This document shows, piece by piece, positions 55,547-64,000 of a DNA stretch of 64,000 nucleotides. A program made the position numbers and the translations under genes. The DNA is from an uncultured Polaribacter sp. (GTDB taxonomy: Bacteria; Bacteroidota; Bacteroidia; Flavobacteriales; Flavobacteriaceae). The notes under the pieces were generated by a model, which did not search any database, had not been told where the DNA came from, and was given only the letters and a program-made list of their open reading frames with translations. The stretch covers positions 1-64,000 of the forward strand of contig CALSRX010000004.1 of NCBI GenBank assembly GCA_943788865.1, in the 5' to 3' direction. Position 1 is the stretch's first letter. Every line of letters starts with the position of its first letter.

Positions 55547-56855
55547 TATTGTTGTTTCGGTTTCTATTTTTGTTTTGGTTATTATTTCTGCGTTTTGGTC
55601 TCTTCGTTTGAGTGTTCTCTGCTACGCTTGTTGCTTCTCCTTTATGTTCATTAGGATTTCTTTTTTTAGTTGGTTGATTTGAGTTTTGAGCCCTAGCTGC
55701 TGGTTTCTTTTTATTTCTATTTCTATTATTTCTGCGTCCTTTTTTCTGCTTTGGAGCATCAAAACGCGTTAAACTATCTTGTCCAACTACATTTTCAAAA
55801 TCAACCTTAACTATTTCTACAATATCCGATTCATAATCTTCTAACGGAGCTGCTTCCTCATTATTCTTATTCAACTCAATTATTTCTAAAACTTGATCAA
55901 GAGATAATCGAAACCATTTAAAGCTATTGTCTTTATACGTGTACCACAACATCTTTTTAAAGATGTCCATTTTAACGAAAATAGCATCACCATTTTCTGT
56001 TTTTAAAATTTTATCTTGTTTAGGAAACGCTTTTAAAGCATCTAAATACGTGTCTAATTCAAAGTTTAAACAACATTTTAGTTTTCCACATTGACCTGCT
56101 AATTTTAACGGGTTTAGAGATAATTGTTGATAACGTGCCGCTGCTGTATTTACTTTTCTAAAATCTGTTAGCCAAGTAGAGCAACACAATTCTCTACCAC
56201 AAGAACCAACACCACCTAAACGGGCTGCTTCTTGACGCAAACCAACCTGTTTCATTTCTACTCTAATAGAAAATGCGCTAGCTAAATCTCTAATCAATTG
56301 TCTAAAATCTACACGTTCATCAGCTGTGTAGTAGAAAGTTGCTTTGTTTCCATCGCCTTGGTATTCTACATCAGAAAGTTTCATCTTTAGCCCTAAACGA
56401 CCCAAAATTTCTCTTCCTCTTCGCTGGGTTTCTTGTTCTTTTTCTCTGTACGATTGCCAAATGTCAATGTCTTTCTGTGATGCTTTTCTGTAGATTTTTA
56501 AAATCTCTTCACTGTCTTCTGTAAGGTTTTTCTTTTTTAATTGCACCTTCACCAATTCTCCTCCTAAAGAAATAGTTCCAACATCATGTCCAGGAGAACT
56601 TTCAACAGCAACCACATCACCCATAGAAAGGGTTAGATTTTCTGTATTTTTAAAGAAATGTTTACGCCCGTTTTTAAATCGGACTTCGTAAATATTAAAA
56701 GGGGCTTCTCCACTTGGCAAGGTCATGTTAGATAACCAATCGAAAACAGACAATTTACTTCCGCTTCCGCAAGATCCGCCAGTTCCACAATTCCCGTTAC
56801 TTTTACAGCCGTTTGGTACGCCACCGTCTTTTGTTGAGCAACTAGTACAGCTCAT
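55527..56855 (-). CDS. ricT: RicT/YaaT PSP1-domain protein
   Basis: 442 residues. The PSP1 domain (about 50-310) includes NIYEVRFKNGRKHFFKNTENL, ATFYYTADERVDFRQLIRDLASAF, and a cysteine-rich GGVGSCGRELCCSTWLTDF plus GQCGKLKCCLNFELDTY, known in RicT to hold iron-sulfur clusters in the Ric complex of Bacillus. The N-terminus (MSCTSCSTKDGGVPNGCKSNG) adds more Cys. The C-terminus is a long basic Asn/Lys/Arg-rich tail, which may bind RNA. In Bacillus, Ric proteins affect RNase Y; here that is inference. Confidence 0.9.
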   Translation of the reverse strand: MSCTSCSTKDGGVPNGCKSNGNCGTGGSCGSGSKLSVFDWLSNMTLPSGEAPFNIYEVRFKNGRKHFFKNTENLTLSMGDVVAVESSPGHDVGTISLGGELVKVQLKKKNLTEDSEEILKIYRKASQKDIDIWQSYREKEQETQRRGREILGRLGLKMKLSDVEYQGDGNKATFYYTADERVDFRQLIRDLASAFSIRVEMKQVGLRQEAARLGGVGSCGRELCCSTWLTDFRKVNTAAARYQQLSLNPLKLAGQCGKLKCCLNFELDTYLDALKAFPKQDKILKTENGDAIFVKMDIFKKMLWYTYKDNSFKWFRLSLDQVLEIIELNKNNEEAAPLEDYESDIVEIVKVDFENVVGQDSLTRFDAPKQKKGRRNNRNRNKKKPAARAQNSNQPTKKRNPNEHKGEATSVAENTQTKRPKRRNNNQNKNRNRNNNNENKQD

Positions 56856-57002
56856 AGAATGTATATATTTTTAAAAAACTAAGGTGCTTTTTGTTGCAAC
56901 TCTTGTTTTTATAGGGTTCTTAAATAATTTGAAAATCAACATAAAGTTGATGAATCTGTAAATATACGCATTCTCAAAGAATGAGAAAATGGTTTTTAAG
57001 CA

Positions 57003-57031
57003 TAAAAAAAGACCTCTAAATTGAGGTCTTA
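57003..57031 (-). terminator. Terminator after trhO
   Basis: AAGACCTC pairs with GAGGTCTT around TAAATT, with an A-run at 57003-57010 that becomes a U-run on the minus strand. Confidence 0.75.
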
Positions 57032-57048
57032 ATAATTTATTTATGCTG

Positions 57049-58080
57049 TTACTTCTTAAATGTCAATACCTCTGATCTTCCTTTTTTGAAAATCTTATTG
57101 CTATTTCCTTTTCCTTTTCGCAATTCTTTTTGAACTTCAAAAGGCAATGCTGCAATTTCCTTACATGCATTAGAACAACAGGTGTTCATCTTTTCTTGAC
57201 ACGATTTACACTGAATAAACAATAAATGACAGGCTTCGTTATCGCAATTTACATGCTCGTCACATGGCTCTCCACATTGATGGCAATTGGCAATTACATC
57301 GTCAGAAATTTTTTCTGATCGTCTGTGGTCAAACACAAAATTCTTTCCTAAAAATTTGTTTTCAATGCCTTCTGATTTTACTTGACGTGTGTATTCTATA
57401 ATTCCGCCTTCTAACTGAAAAACATTTTTAAATCCTTTATGTTTGTAATAGGCTGATGCTTTTTCACAACGGATTCCACCCGTACAATACATCAATAAAT
57501 TTTTATCTTCTTTATTGTCTTTTAAATCTTCTTCAATAATATCTAACGAATCTCTAAAGGTGTCTACATCTGGAGTAACAGCGCCATCAAAATGACCTAT
57601 TTCGCTTTCGTAATGATTTCGCATATCCACACAAACAGTGTTTGGATCTGCCAACATTTCGTTGAACTCTTTTGCGTTTAAATGAACTCCTTTATTAGTT
57701 ACATCAAACGTATCGTCATTTAAACCATCTGCAACAATTTTGTTTCTAACTTTTATTTTCAGTTTTAAAAACGACTTATTGTCTTGCTCTACCGCAACAT
57801 TCAAACGAATATCTTTTAAAAACGGAATGGCATCTAATTGATTTTTTAATTCAATCATTCTATCCGAAGGAACAGAAATTTGAGCGTTGATGCCTTCGTA
57901 AGAAACATAGGTTCTACCAAGAACATCCAATTGGTTCCATTCAATAAATAATTGATCTCTAAAAGTTTGTGGGTCTTCTATCTTGTGATATTGATAGAAA
58001 GAAATGGTTAAACGATCCTTTCCGGCCTCGTCTATTAATACAGCGCGTTCTTTTGCGCTTAACTTATTGTACAGTTGCAT
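57049..58080 (-). CDS. trhO: tRNA uridine(34) hydroxylase TrhO (rhodanese family)
   Basis: 343 residues. TrhO uses oxygen to hydroxylate U34 of some tRNAs. The N-terminal acylphosphatase-like part (FRDQLFIEWNQLDVLGRTYVSYEGINAQISVP) is followed by a rhodanese domain with the active Cys in LLMYCTGGIRCEKASAYY. A C-terminal zinc-binding Cys cluster (CHQCGEPCDEHVNCDNEACHLLFIQCKSC) is typical of longer members. Its basic C-terminal tail is normal. Confidence 0.93.
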   Translation of the reverse strand: MQLYNKLSAKERAVLIDEAGKDRLTISFYQYHKIEDPQTFRDQLFIEWNQLDVLGRTYVSYEGINAQISVPSDRMIELKNQLDAIPFLKDIRLNVAVEQDNKSFLKLKIKVRNKIVADGLNDDTFDVTNKGVHLNAKEFNEMLADPNTVCVDMRNHYESEIGHFDGAVTPDVDTFRDSLDIIEEDLKDNKEDKNLLMYCTGGIRCEKASAYYKHKGFKNVFQLEGGIIEYTRQVKSEGIENKFLGKNFVFDHRRSEKISDDVIANCHQCGEPCDEHVNCDNEACHLLFIQCKSCQEKMNTCCSNACKEIAALPFEVQKELRKGKGNSNKIFKKGRSEVLTFKK

Positions 58081-58309
58081 GCTATACTTTTTTAGTTAGA
58101 CAAAATATGTAGACTCTTTCGAATCTTTTAATACGCTACAAAACTACTACTTTTTAATAAAAACAAACAGCCTTTGCGTTTAATACTTAACAAATTCATA
58201 TTTCTTGTAACGATTTAAACAACTTGAAAACTTATCTGTAATTTAAAATACAACTAATTGGTTTTTTGCTAATCTTTGCAGCTTCATTGATATACTAAAT
58301 AGCAATTAA

Positions 58310-59305
58310 ATGAGAGTAGCTGTTGTTGGCGCTACCGGAATGGTAGGGGGTGTACTATTAAAAGTGTTGGCAGAACGAAATTTTCCTGTTTCAGAATTAA
58401 TTCCTGTGGCTTCAGAAAAATCTGTTGGTAAAAAAATGCTTTTTAAAGGACGAGAATATGTGGTTGTAAACTTAGCAACTGCCGTAAAAATGAAACCAGA
58501 TATTGCTTTATTTTCTGCAGGGGGAGAAACCTCATTAGAATGGGCTCCAAAATTTGCTGAAGTTGGTGCTACAGTCGTAGATAATTCTTCTGCTTGGAGA
58601 ATGGACACCACAAAAAAATTAGTGGTTCCAGAAATTAATGGAGATGTATTAACTTCTGATGATAAAATTATAGCAAACCCAAACTGTTCTACAATTCAGT
58701 TGGTAATGGCATTAGCCCCTTTGCATACAAAATACAAAATGAAACGGGTAGTAATTTCTACCTATCAATCTGTTTCTGGAACAGGTGTAAAAGCGGTGCA
58801 ACAATTAGATAATGAAGAAGCTGGTATTGATGGTGAAATGGCATATCCACATCAAATAGGAAGAAATGCCTTGCCACACTGTGATGTGTTTTTGGAAAAT
58901 GGGTACACCAAAGAAGAAATGAAATTGGTAAAAGAGCCCAAGAAAATTTTACGAGATGAGTCTTTTTCTGTAACTGCAACTGCGGTTCGGATTCCAACTG
59001 CAGGTGGACATTCAGAGGCAGTAAATGTGCAATTTGAAAACGATTTTGATTTGTCTGAAGTTCGTCAAATTTTAAGTGAAACTCCTGGTGTAATTGTTCA
59101 AGATGATGTTGCTAACAACGTATATCCGATGCCAATTACAGCGCATGATAAAGACGAGGTTTTTGTGGGTAGACTTCGTAGAGATGAATCGCAAGAAAAC
59201 ACTTTAAACTTATGGATTGTTGCAGACAATCTTAGAAAAGGAGCTGCAACAAATACCGTTCAAATTGCAGAGTATTTAGTAGCTAAAAATTTGGTGAGAT
59301 CTTAA
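58310..59305 (+). CDS. asd: Aspartate-semialdehyde dehydrogenase
   Basis: 331 residues. Asd makes aspartate semialdehyde for lysine/diaminopimelate, threonine and methionine. The dinucleotide loop GATGMVGGVLL, the catalytic Cys126 in NPNCSTIQ, and AVRIPTAGGHSEAVNV (catalytic His) are intact. It stands alone, with dispersed repeats behind it. Confidence 0.96.
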   Translation: MRVAVVGATGMVGGVLLKVLAERNFPVSELIPVASEKSVGKKMLFKGREYVVVNLATAVKMKPDIALFSAGGETSLEWAPKFAEVGATVVDNSSAWRMDTTKKLVVPEINGDVLTSDDKIIANPNCSTIQLVMALAPLHTKYKMKRVVISTYQSVSGTGVKAVQQLDNEEAGIDGEMAYPHQIGRNALPHCDVFLENGYTKEEMKLVKEPKKILRDESFSVTATAVRIPTAGGHSEAVNVQFENDFDLSEVRQILSETPGVIVQDDVANNVYPMPITAHDKDEVFVGRLRRDESQENTLNLWIVADNLRKGAATNTVQIAEYLVAKNLVRS

Positions 59306-59323
59306 CAATATTGCTCAATTGTT

Positions 59324-59422
59324 ATTCTCGCGAAAGCGGGAATCCAAACTTGCTACATTGCAGTTATTTAGTTCTCTGAAAACCTACTTAATTCGTTTGG
59401 ATTCCCTTTTTCAAGGGAATGA
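59324..59422. repeat. Paired REP-like palindromes after asd
   Basis: ATTCTCGC-GAAA-type-GCGGGAAT (59324-59343) faces ATTCCCTT...AAGGGAAT (59401-59420). GGGAATCCAAAC (59338-59349) and GTTTGGATTCCC (59395-59406) are perfect 12-bp inverted repeats. The same two-palindrome design is seen at 14723-14790. Confidence 0.75.
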
Positions 59423-59451
59423 TATGTTTAAAAACTTTATTACAATATCAT

Positions 59452-59483
59452 AAAAAACCCGAGAATAAACTCGGGGTTTTTTT
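59452..59483 (-). terminator. Bidirectional terminator between asd and trxA
   Basis: AAACCCGAG pairs with CTCGGGGTTT around AATAAA with A- and T-runs on either side; one mismatch. Confidence 0.75.
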
Positions 59484-59841
59484 ATTTCTCAACCTTTAAA
59501 ACATCTTTTATAATCTGTTCTAATTGTGGTTTTGGTAAGGCGCCATTTGCCATTTGTGGGGCTTCGTTCATTGGACAAAATAACATTGATGGAATGCTTC
59601 TAATTGCAAAAGCAGCAGATAACTCTTGTTCTGCTTCTGTGTCTATTTTATAAATATTGATTTTACCACCATATTCTTCACTTAATTGTTCTAAAATTGG
59701 AGCAATCATTTTACAAGGTCCGCACCAATCTGCATAAAAATCAATTATTGCAGGAACTTTTCCTTCAAACTTCCACTCTTTGTTTTCTTCGAAATTAAAA
59801 ACCTTTTCTAAGAAGGCTTCTTTTGTTAAATTTTCTGTCAT
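59482..59841 (-). CDS. trxA: Thioredoxin
   Basis: 119 residues with the active site DFYADWCGPCKMIAPIL and the later cis-Pro in RSIPSMLFC. Cytosolic disulfide reductant. The N-terminus is slightly longer than E. coli TrxA. A TAACTTTG promoter element lies 19 nt before the ATG. Confidence 0.95.
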   Translation of the reverse strand: MTENLTKEAFLEKVFNFEENKEWKFEGKVPAIIDFYADWCGPCKMIAPILEQLSEEYGGKINIYKIDTEAEQELSAAFAIRSIPSMLFCPMNEAPQMANGALPKPQLEQIIKDVLKVEK

Positions 59842-59860
59842 TTACGTATTCTTTAATGTG

Positions 59861-59868
59861 CAAAGTTA
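59861..59868 (-). promoter_or_regulatory. -7 promoter element for trxA
   Basis: On the minus strand this reads TAACTTTG (TAnnTTTG), 19 nt before the ATG at 59841. Confidence 0.6.
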
Positions 59869-59944
59869 GACGTATTTTTATTTAAAAAATTACAAACGCT
59901 TTTTTTATTCACTTTATAAACTTTTTGAGTAAAATGTAAATAGT

Positions 59945-59952
59945 TATATTTG
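59945..59952 (+). promoter_or_regulatory. -7 promoter element for the M13 peptidase
   Basis: TATATTTG matches TAnnTTTG and lies 95 nt before the ATG at 60048, implying a long leader. The distance makes the assignment uncertain. Confidence 0.35.
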
Positions 59953-60047
59953 TTAAATTATTAAAAACAGTTAACTCTTGTTTAAGCCAATAGAAGAATT
60001 GTTTATATACTAATTTAGAACGTTTTTAACCACATTAAATTTAAATT

Positions 60048-62129
60048 ATGAAAAAATTAATTAAAAGAACGCTGTTTTTTTCCTCTATAGCTATGCTAAC
60101 AGTTGTCGTTTCATGTAAAAATGAAAAAGCGAATGAAAAAATTCCCGGAATTGTTTTAGAGAACATGGACAAATCTGTTAAACCAACAGACGATTTCTTT
60201 AGATATACAAATGGTACTTGGCTTGATAAAACTGAAATTCCTGCAGACAGAACTTCTTGGGGTGGATTTGGAGAGCTTCGTAAAAAAACAGATGCTGATG
60301 TTTTGGCAATTTTAAACAAAGCAATTGAAGAAGGAAACTTTCCAAGAATAAAAGATGCTAAAGGAAATAAAACAGATTCTGATCAAGAAAAAGCAGTTAA
60401 TTATTTTGAAAGTATTATGGATACTGTTTCTCGTAATAAACAAGGAACAGACCCTATTAAGCCTTATTTAGCTAAAGTTGATGAAATTAAAACAAAGAAA
60501 GATATAGAAACCTACTTAACAAACATGGCTCCTTATGGTGGTGGTGGTTTTTATGGTTTTGGTGTATCTAATGACTTAAAAAATAGCAGCATGAATGCTG
60601 GTTACTTATTTGCTGGAGGATTAGGTTTATCAAGAGATTATTATGTTGACGAAAAGGTGAAAGATAAACTTGAAAAGTATCAAGAATTCGTAGAGAAAAT
60701 ATTGAAAAAATTTGGTGATGATGATGCAACAGCAAAAAATAATGCGGCAAAAATTGTTGCCTTTGAAGCTAGTTTAGCAACACCAATGATGACAAAAGAA
60801 GAACGAAGAGATACTCGAAAAATGTATAATCCAATGACTGTTGCTGAGTTACAAAAACTAGCTCCTGCAATTGATTGGGATGCTCACTTAAAAGGAATTG
60901 GTGTTAAAAACATAGAAAAAGTTATTGTTACTGATCCTGGATACTTTAAGGAAATGAGCACTATTTTTAAGAAGAACTCTGTTAACGATATTAAATTAGT
61001 GTTGCGTTGGAATACCATAAAAAACGCTCTTAGCCTACTAAGTACAGATCTTGAAACCGACAACTGGGAATTTTATGCCAAAACAATGCGTGGGGCAAAA
61101 AAACAACGTCCAAGAGATGAGCGTGCTTTAGGTAATTTAAATGGTGCAATTGGAGAAGCATTGGGTAAATTATATGTAGATGAAAAATTTCCACCAGAAG
61201 CTAAGAAAAAAGCTAGAGAAATGATAGACAATGTTTTGCTGGGCTTTGAAAAGCGTATCGCAAAACTACCTTGGATGAGTGAAGAAACGAAGAAAAAAGC
61301 GTTAGAAAAGTTAAGCAAATTAACCGTTAAAATAGCATATCCTGATAAATGGAAAGACTATTCTGAATTAGAAGTTGTTAGTTTAAAAAACGGCGGAACT
61401 TATTTTGAAAACGCAATTAACGTTACAAAATGGAACTACAAAAAGAACATGTCTAAACTAGGAAAAGAAGTAGACAGAACTGAGTGGGGAATGTCTCCGC
61501 AAACAGTAAATGCTTATTTTAATCCAGTAAATAATGAAATCGTTTTCCCTGCTGCAATTTTACAGCCTCCTTTCTACAATTACCAAGCAGATGAAGCTGT
61601 AAACTATGGTGGAATTGGAGCTGTTATTGGTCATGAAATTTCACATAGTTTTGATGATTCAGGTGCTCGCTTTGATGGAGACGGAAACTTAAAAAACTGG
61701 TGGACAGAAAGCGATGCTAAAGAATTTGCAATTGTTGGTAAAAAACTAGTGGATCAATACAGTAGTATTGTTGTGATTGATAGCATGACAATAAATGGGC
61801 AGTTTACGTTAGGAGAAAACATTGGTGATTTAGGTGGAATTCAGGCTGCGTATGAAGGATTACAAATTTTCTACGAAAAAAATGGCCGTCCAGATAATAT
61901 TGATGGATTTACCCCTGAGCAAAGATTCTTTTTATCTTGGGGTACTATTTGGAGAACAAAGTCAAGAGACGAAGCGTTAAAAAATCAAATTATGACAGAC
62001 CCTCACTCTCCTGGAAAATATAGATCTTTTGTTCCTTTAAAAAATGTTGATGCTTTTTATAAGGCCTTTAATGTTAAAGAAGGAGATAAAATGTATTTGA
62101 AACCAGAAGACAGAGTTCGTATTTGGTAA
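60048..62129 (+). CDS. M13 family (neprilysin-like) metallopeptidase lipoprotein
   Basis: 693 residues. The signal MKKLIKRTLFFSSIAMLTVVVSC gives Cys23, so the enzyme is a membrane-anchored periplasmic or outer-membrane protein. The zinc site reads GAVIGHEISHSFDDSGARFD (HExxH), followed by the third-ligand motif GENIGDLGG (ExxGD). The N-terminal M13 domain starts VKPTDDFFRYTNGTWLDKTEIP, and the C-terminus ends near YLKPEDRVRIW, the usual end with a terminal Trp. It cleaves small peptides. Confidence 0.95.
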   Translation: MKKLIKRTLFFSSIAMLTVVVSCKNEKANEKIPGIVLENMDKSVKPTDDFFRYTNGTWLDKTEIPADRTSWGGFGELRKKTDADVLAILNKAIEEGNFPRIKDAKGNKTDSDQEKAVNYFESIMDTVSRNKQGTDPIKPYLAKVDEIKTKKDIETYLTNMAPYGGGGFYGFGVSNDLKNSSMNAGYLFAGGLGLSRDYYVDEKVKDKLEKYQEFVEKILKKFGDDDATAKNNAAKIVAFEASLATPMMTKEERRDTRKMYNPMTVAELQKLAPAIDWDAHLKGIGVKNIEKVIVTDPGYFKEMSTIFKKNSVNDIKLVLRWNTIKNALSLLSTDLETDNWEFYAKTMRGAKKQRPRDERALGNLNGAIGEALGKLYVDEKFPPEAKKKAREMIDNVLLGFEKRIAKLPWMSEETKKKALEKLSKLTVKIAYPDKWKDYSELEVVSLKNGGTYFENAINVTKWNYKKNMSKLGKEVDRTEWGMSPQTVNAYFNPVNNEIVFPAAILQPPFYNYQADEAVNYGGIGAVIGHEISHSFDDSGARFDGDGNLKNWWTESDAKEFAIVGKKLVDQYSSIVVIDSMTINGQFTLGENIGDLGGIQAAYEGLQIFYEKNGRPDNIDGFTPEQRFFLSWGTIWRTKSRDEALKNQIMTDPHSPGKYRSFVPLKNVDAFYKAFNVKEGDKMYLKPEDRVRIW

Positions 62130-62156
62130 GCTTTAAGAATAAAAAATGCTATTTTA

Positions 62157-62193
62157 GCCGTGAGTTTTATAAATACAACTCACGGTTTTTTTT
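62157..62193 (+). terminator. Terminator after the M13 peptidase
   Basis: CCGTGAGTT pairs with AACTCACGG, followed by an 8-T run that ends directly at the start of the next gene. Confidence 0.85.
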
Positions 62194-63120
62194 ATGCTAA
62201 TCGTTTCTAATCTTTTTTTTCAATATCAAACCAAAAAACCTGTTTTAAAAGACATCAGTTTTCAACTTAAAAAAGGCGAACATTTATGTGTAATGGGCGA
62301 AAGTGGTTGCGGGAAATCTACTTTATTAAAAGCGGTTTACGGATTGTTAAATCTGAATAAAGGAACCATTTTTTGGGATGATACGAAAGTTCTTGGTCCA
62401 AAACATCATTTAGTTCCAGGAATGGATTTTATCAAATACGTAGCGCAAGATTTTGATTTAATGCCGTATACTTCTGTGTCAGAAAATATTAAAAAATTCT
62501 TGTCTCGTTTTTATCCTGAAGAGGCCCAAAAAAGAACAGAAGAATTACTAGAGGTTATTGAGATGACCGCTTTTGCGAACACAAAAGTAAAAACCTTAAG
62601 TGGTGGACAACAACAACGTGTTGCAATCGCTAGAGCATTGGCAAAAGAACCAGAATTGATTTTACTAGACGAACCTTTTAGTCAGATAGATAATTTTAAG
62701 AAAAACTCGCTTCGAAGAAAGCTTTTTGCTTATTTAAAAGAAAAAAATATTGCGTGTATTGTTGCAACGCACGACAAAAACGATGCACTTTCTTTTGCTG
62801 ATACATTATTGATTATTCGAGATCATACAATATTAGTAAGCGGTACTCCAAAAAATATTTACAACAACCCTAAAGAAAACTATGTTGCTGCTTTGTTTGA
62901 TGATGTGAGTGAAATTACCATCAATAATAAAAAGCAATTGTATTATCCGCATCAAATCAACATTGTTGAAGATTCAGAAATAAAAGCAATCGTTGTAAAT
63001 TCTTATTTTAAGGGGTTTTATTGGTTGATAGAAGCTGAATTTAATGGACAAAAAGTATATGTGAACCATTCTTCTAGATTAGAAAAAAACACAAAAACAC
63101 ATTTGCATTTCAGAATATGA
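62194..63120 (+). CDS. Orphan ABC transporter ATP-binding protein (importer type)
   Basis: 308 residues. Walker A is GESGCGKSTLLKAVYG, the signature LSGGQQQRVAIARAL, Walker B LILLDEPFSQID and the H-loop VATHDKNDA. The C-terminal ~90 residues form a TOBE-like domain, as in PotA/FbpC-type ATPases of importers for anions, metals or polyamines. No permease or binding-protein gene is nearby, so the partner is elsewhere. The ATG lies right at the end of the terminator T-run, so the promoter must overlap the terminator or the gene is read through from the peptidase. Confidence 0.88.
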   Translation: MLIVSNLFFQYQTKKPVLKDISFQLKKGEHLCVMGESGCGKSTLLKAVYGLLNLNKGTIFWDDTKVLGPKHHLVPGMDFIKYVAQDFDLMPYTSVSENIKKFLSRFYPEEAQKRTEELLEVIEMTAFANTKVKTLSGGQQQRVAIARALAKEPELILLDEPFSQIDNFKKNSLRRKLFAYLKEKNIACIVATHDKNDALSFADTLLIIRDHTILVSGTPKNIYNNPKENYVAALFDDVSEITINNKKQLYYPHQINIVEDSEIKAIVVNSYFKGFYWLIEAEFNGQKVYVNHSSRLEKNTKTHLHFRI

Positions 63121-63291
63121 TTAATTCCTTGAGCTAAGGAGAAAAAATAACACAAATGAAAAAAATGAGCTTTTTTGACCTTATTTGAGCAATAAGCATA
63201 AATTATTCTTAACATGATTTTTATCATATTTAATTATGGTTGATCTATTTAACTTCGTTGTCACTATAAATGAAACTTAAAACAATCACAA

Positions 63292-63672
63292 ATGAAAGCG
63301 AATATTAAAAATACACAATGGTTTAGAATATTTTTAGGATTATTTCTTGTCGTTTACGCCTTGAATAAATTTTTCCATTTTATTCCTTCTAGTTATGGTC
63401 AGATGCCTCAGATTACAAAAGATTTTTTAGATTCAACTTTAATGTTTTTACCATATCTCTACATCCTTGAAATCATTATTGGTTTACTTTTGATTCTAGA
63501 TAAATGGTCTGCGTTAATTTATATTGTATTGTTCCCATTAACAATCTCTTTTCTTATTTTTTCATTTACTAATAAAGATTTTAACCATATGTGGCCTGCA
63601 TTAATTGTTTCTGTTCTTAATATTATATTGTTGTTTAGCGCAAAAGAAAAGTACAAAGATTTGCTTACATAA
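63292..63672 (+). CDS. DoxX-like small membrane protein
   Basis: 126 residues with four hydrophobic segments (about 11-29, 49-65, 71-95 and 100-117). The start WFRIFLGLFLVVYALNKFFHFIP resembles DoxX/DoxD-type membrane proteins. Function unknown. Confidence 0.75.
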   Translation: MKANIKNTQWFRIFLGLFLVVYALNKFFHFIPSSYGQMPQITKDFLDSTLMFLPYLYILEIIIGLLLILDKWSALIYIVLFPLTISFLIFSFTNKDFNHMWPALIVSVLNIILLFSAKEKYKDLLT

Positions 63673-63742
63673 ATGGCTAATCCCATAAGAGCAACATATT
63701 AATACTAATTTGTACACCTTATAAAAAAGTATAGATGTAAAC

Positions 63743-63779
63743 TAACTGAATGAAATGGTGAATACGTTTCGTTCAGTTA
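63743..63779 (+). other. Long hairpin after the DoxX-like gene
   Basis: TAACTGAATGAAATG (63743-63757) pairs with CGTTTCGTTCAGTTA (63765-63779) around a 7-nt loop. Two pairs are G-U wobble only if the plus strand is transcribed, which suggests it acts as a 3' end structure of the DoxX-like message. No strong T-run follows. Confidence 0.5.
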
Positions 63780-63820
63780 TATATTCAAATTAAAAGGTGT
63801 TTTACAACAATGTGGATAAC

Positions 63821-64000
63821 TCATGCTAATTCATAAATTTTAATTGTTTTTCCATTAAAAACAACAATTTCCTTTTCTTGTTTACCCAACAACAATTTTC
63901 CAATCGGAGAAGATACAGAAATGGCTAAATAGTGTTCGCGATCAACAATAAGCTGACCTGCACTAACGCTTAAAAAATAAGTTCCTTGATTGGTTTTCAC
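63821..64000 (-). CDS. GreA/GreB-family protein, C-terminal part only
   Basis: The last 59 codons of a gene that runs off the window end. The protein reads FLSVSAGQLIVDREHYLAISVSSPIGKLLLGKQEKEIVVFNGKTIKIYELA. The SPIGKLLLGK stretch is the FKBP-like C-terminal domain of GreA/GreB transcript-cleavage factors or their relatives. Whether it has the N-terminal coiled coil needed for cleavage cannot be seen here. Confidence 0.75.
   Translation of the reverse strand: MKTNQGTYFLSVSAGQLIVDREHYLAISVSSPIGKLLLGKQEKEIVVFNGKTIKIYELA

Overview
The window is AT-rich chromosomal DNA from a member of the Flavobacteriaceae (Bacteroidota), probably a marine genus near Polaribacter or Tenacibaculum. The evidence is the set of flavobacterial families (DUF4270, DUF4271, DUF4296, DUF4837, DUF5687, DUF1761), the gliding and type IX secretion lipoproteins GldH and SprE/PorW, many short lipoproteins, and Bacteroidota -7 promoter elements (TAnnTTTG) with almost no Shine-Dalgarno sequences. 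It is mostly a core-genome segment. I saw no CRISPR array, prophage, transposase or complete insertion sequence.

Layout. 1-4.3 kb (minus): glmS (cut by the window start), a DUF4270 lipoprotein and a short GT5-like protein. 4.3-8 kb (plus): panC, panD, a flippase-like membrane protein and radA. 7.9-14.5 kb: hemD, DUF4271, a dolichol-phosphate-mannose-synthase-like GT2, pyrC, DUF4296, an NAD-dependent epimerase and tyrS. Most genes in this block are broken by single-base indels that leave the protein sense intact when repaired. That pattern looks like a low-quality stretch of the assembly rather than biology. 14.5-25 kb is the most accessory part: dispersed palindromic repeats, a PadR regulator with two operator palindromes and a small membrane partner, a LuxE-like acyl-protein synthetase, an ALDH7-type dehydrogenase, a cyclophilin, a Spy-like protein, a six-repeat secreted protein inside a 729-bp unit with perfect inverted ends, an AlbA_2 protein with an SDR enzyme, and two lipoproteins.

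25-33.5 kb (minus) reads sprE, bactofilin, AtpZ-like, DUF6168-like, atpB-E-F-H-A-G. It couples a gliding/T9SS lipoprotein and a cytoskeletal polymer to the F1Fo ATP synthase genes; atpD and atpC are absent, as is usual in this phylum. A 52-bp tandem repeat at the 3' end of atpG recreates the last codons of that gene several times. 33.6-44 kb holds an ABC exporter pair, a PaaK-like reductase, a LysE transporter, M1 and S8 peptidases, a metallo-beta-lactamase-fold hydrolase and a sodium symporter. 44-64 kb holds tRNA-Cys, folB, an unknown lipoprotein with an in-frame stop at codon 3, glnS, a frameshifted DUF1761 gene, DUF4837, mltD, xth, scoA/scoB, PBP1A, gldH, ricT, trhO, asd, trxA, an M13 peptidase, an orphan ABC ATPase, a DoxX-like protein and the end of a GreA/GreB-like gene.

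The window shows cell-envelope construction (glmS, PBP1A, MltD, flippase-like protein, GldH, SprE, bactofilin) beside energy conversion and vitamin, haem, pyrimidine and amino-acid biosynthesis. The points most worth checking are the boxed repeat-protein unit at 20.6-21.35 kb, the atpG tail array, the dispersed palindromes, the leaderless promoters and the indel cluster.
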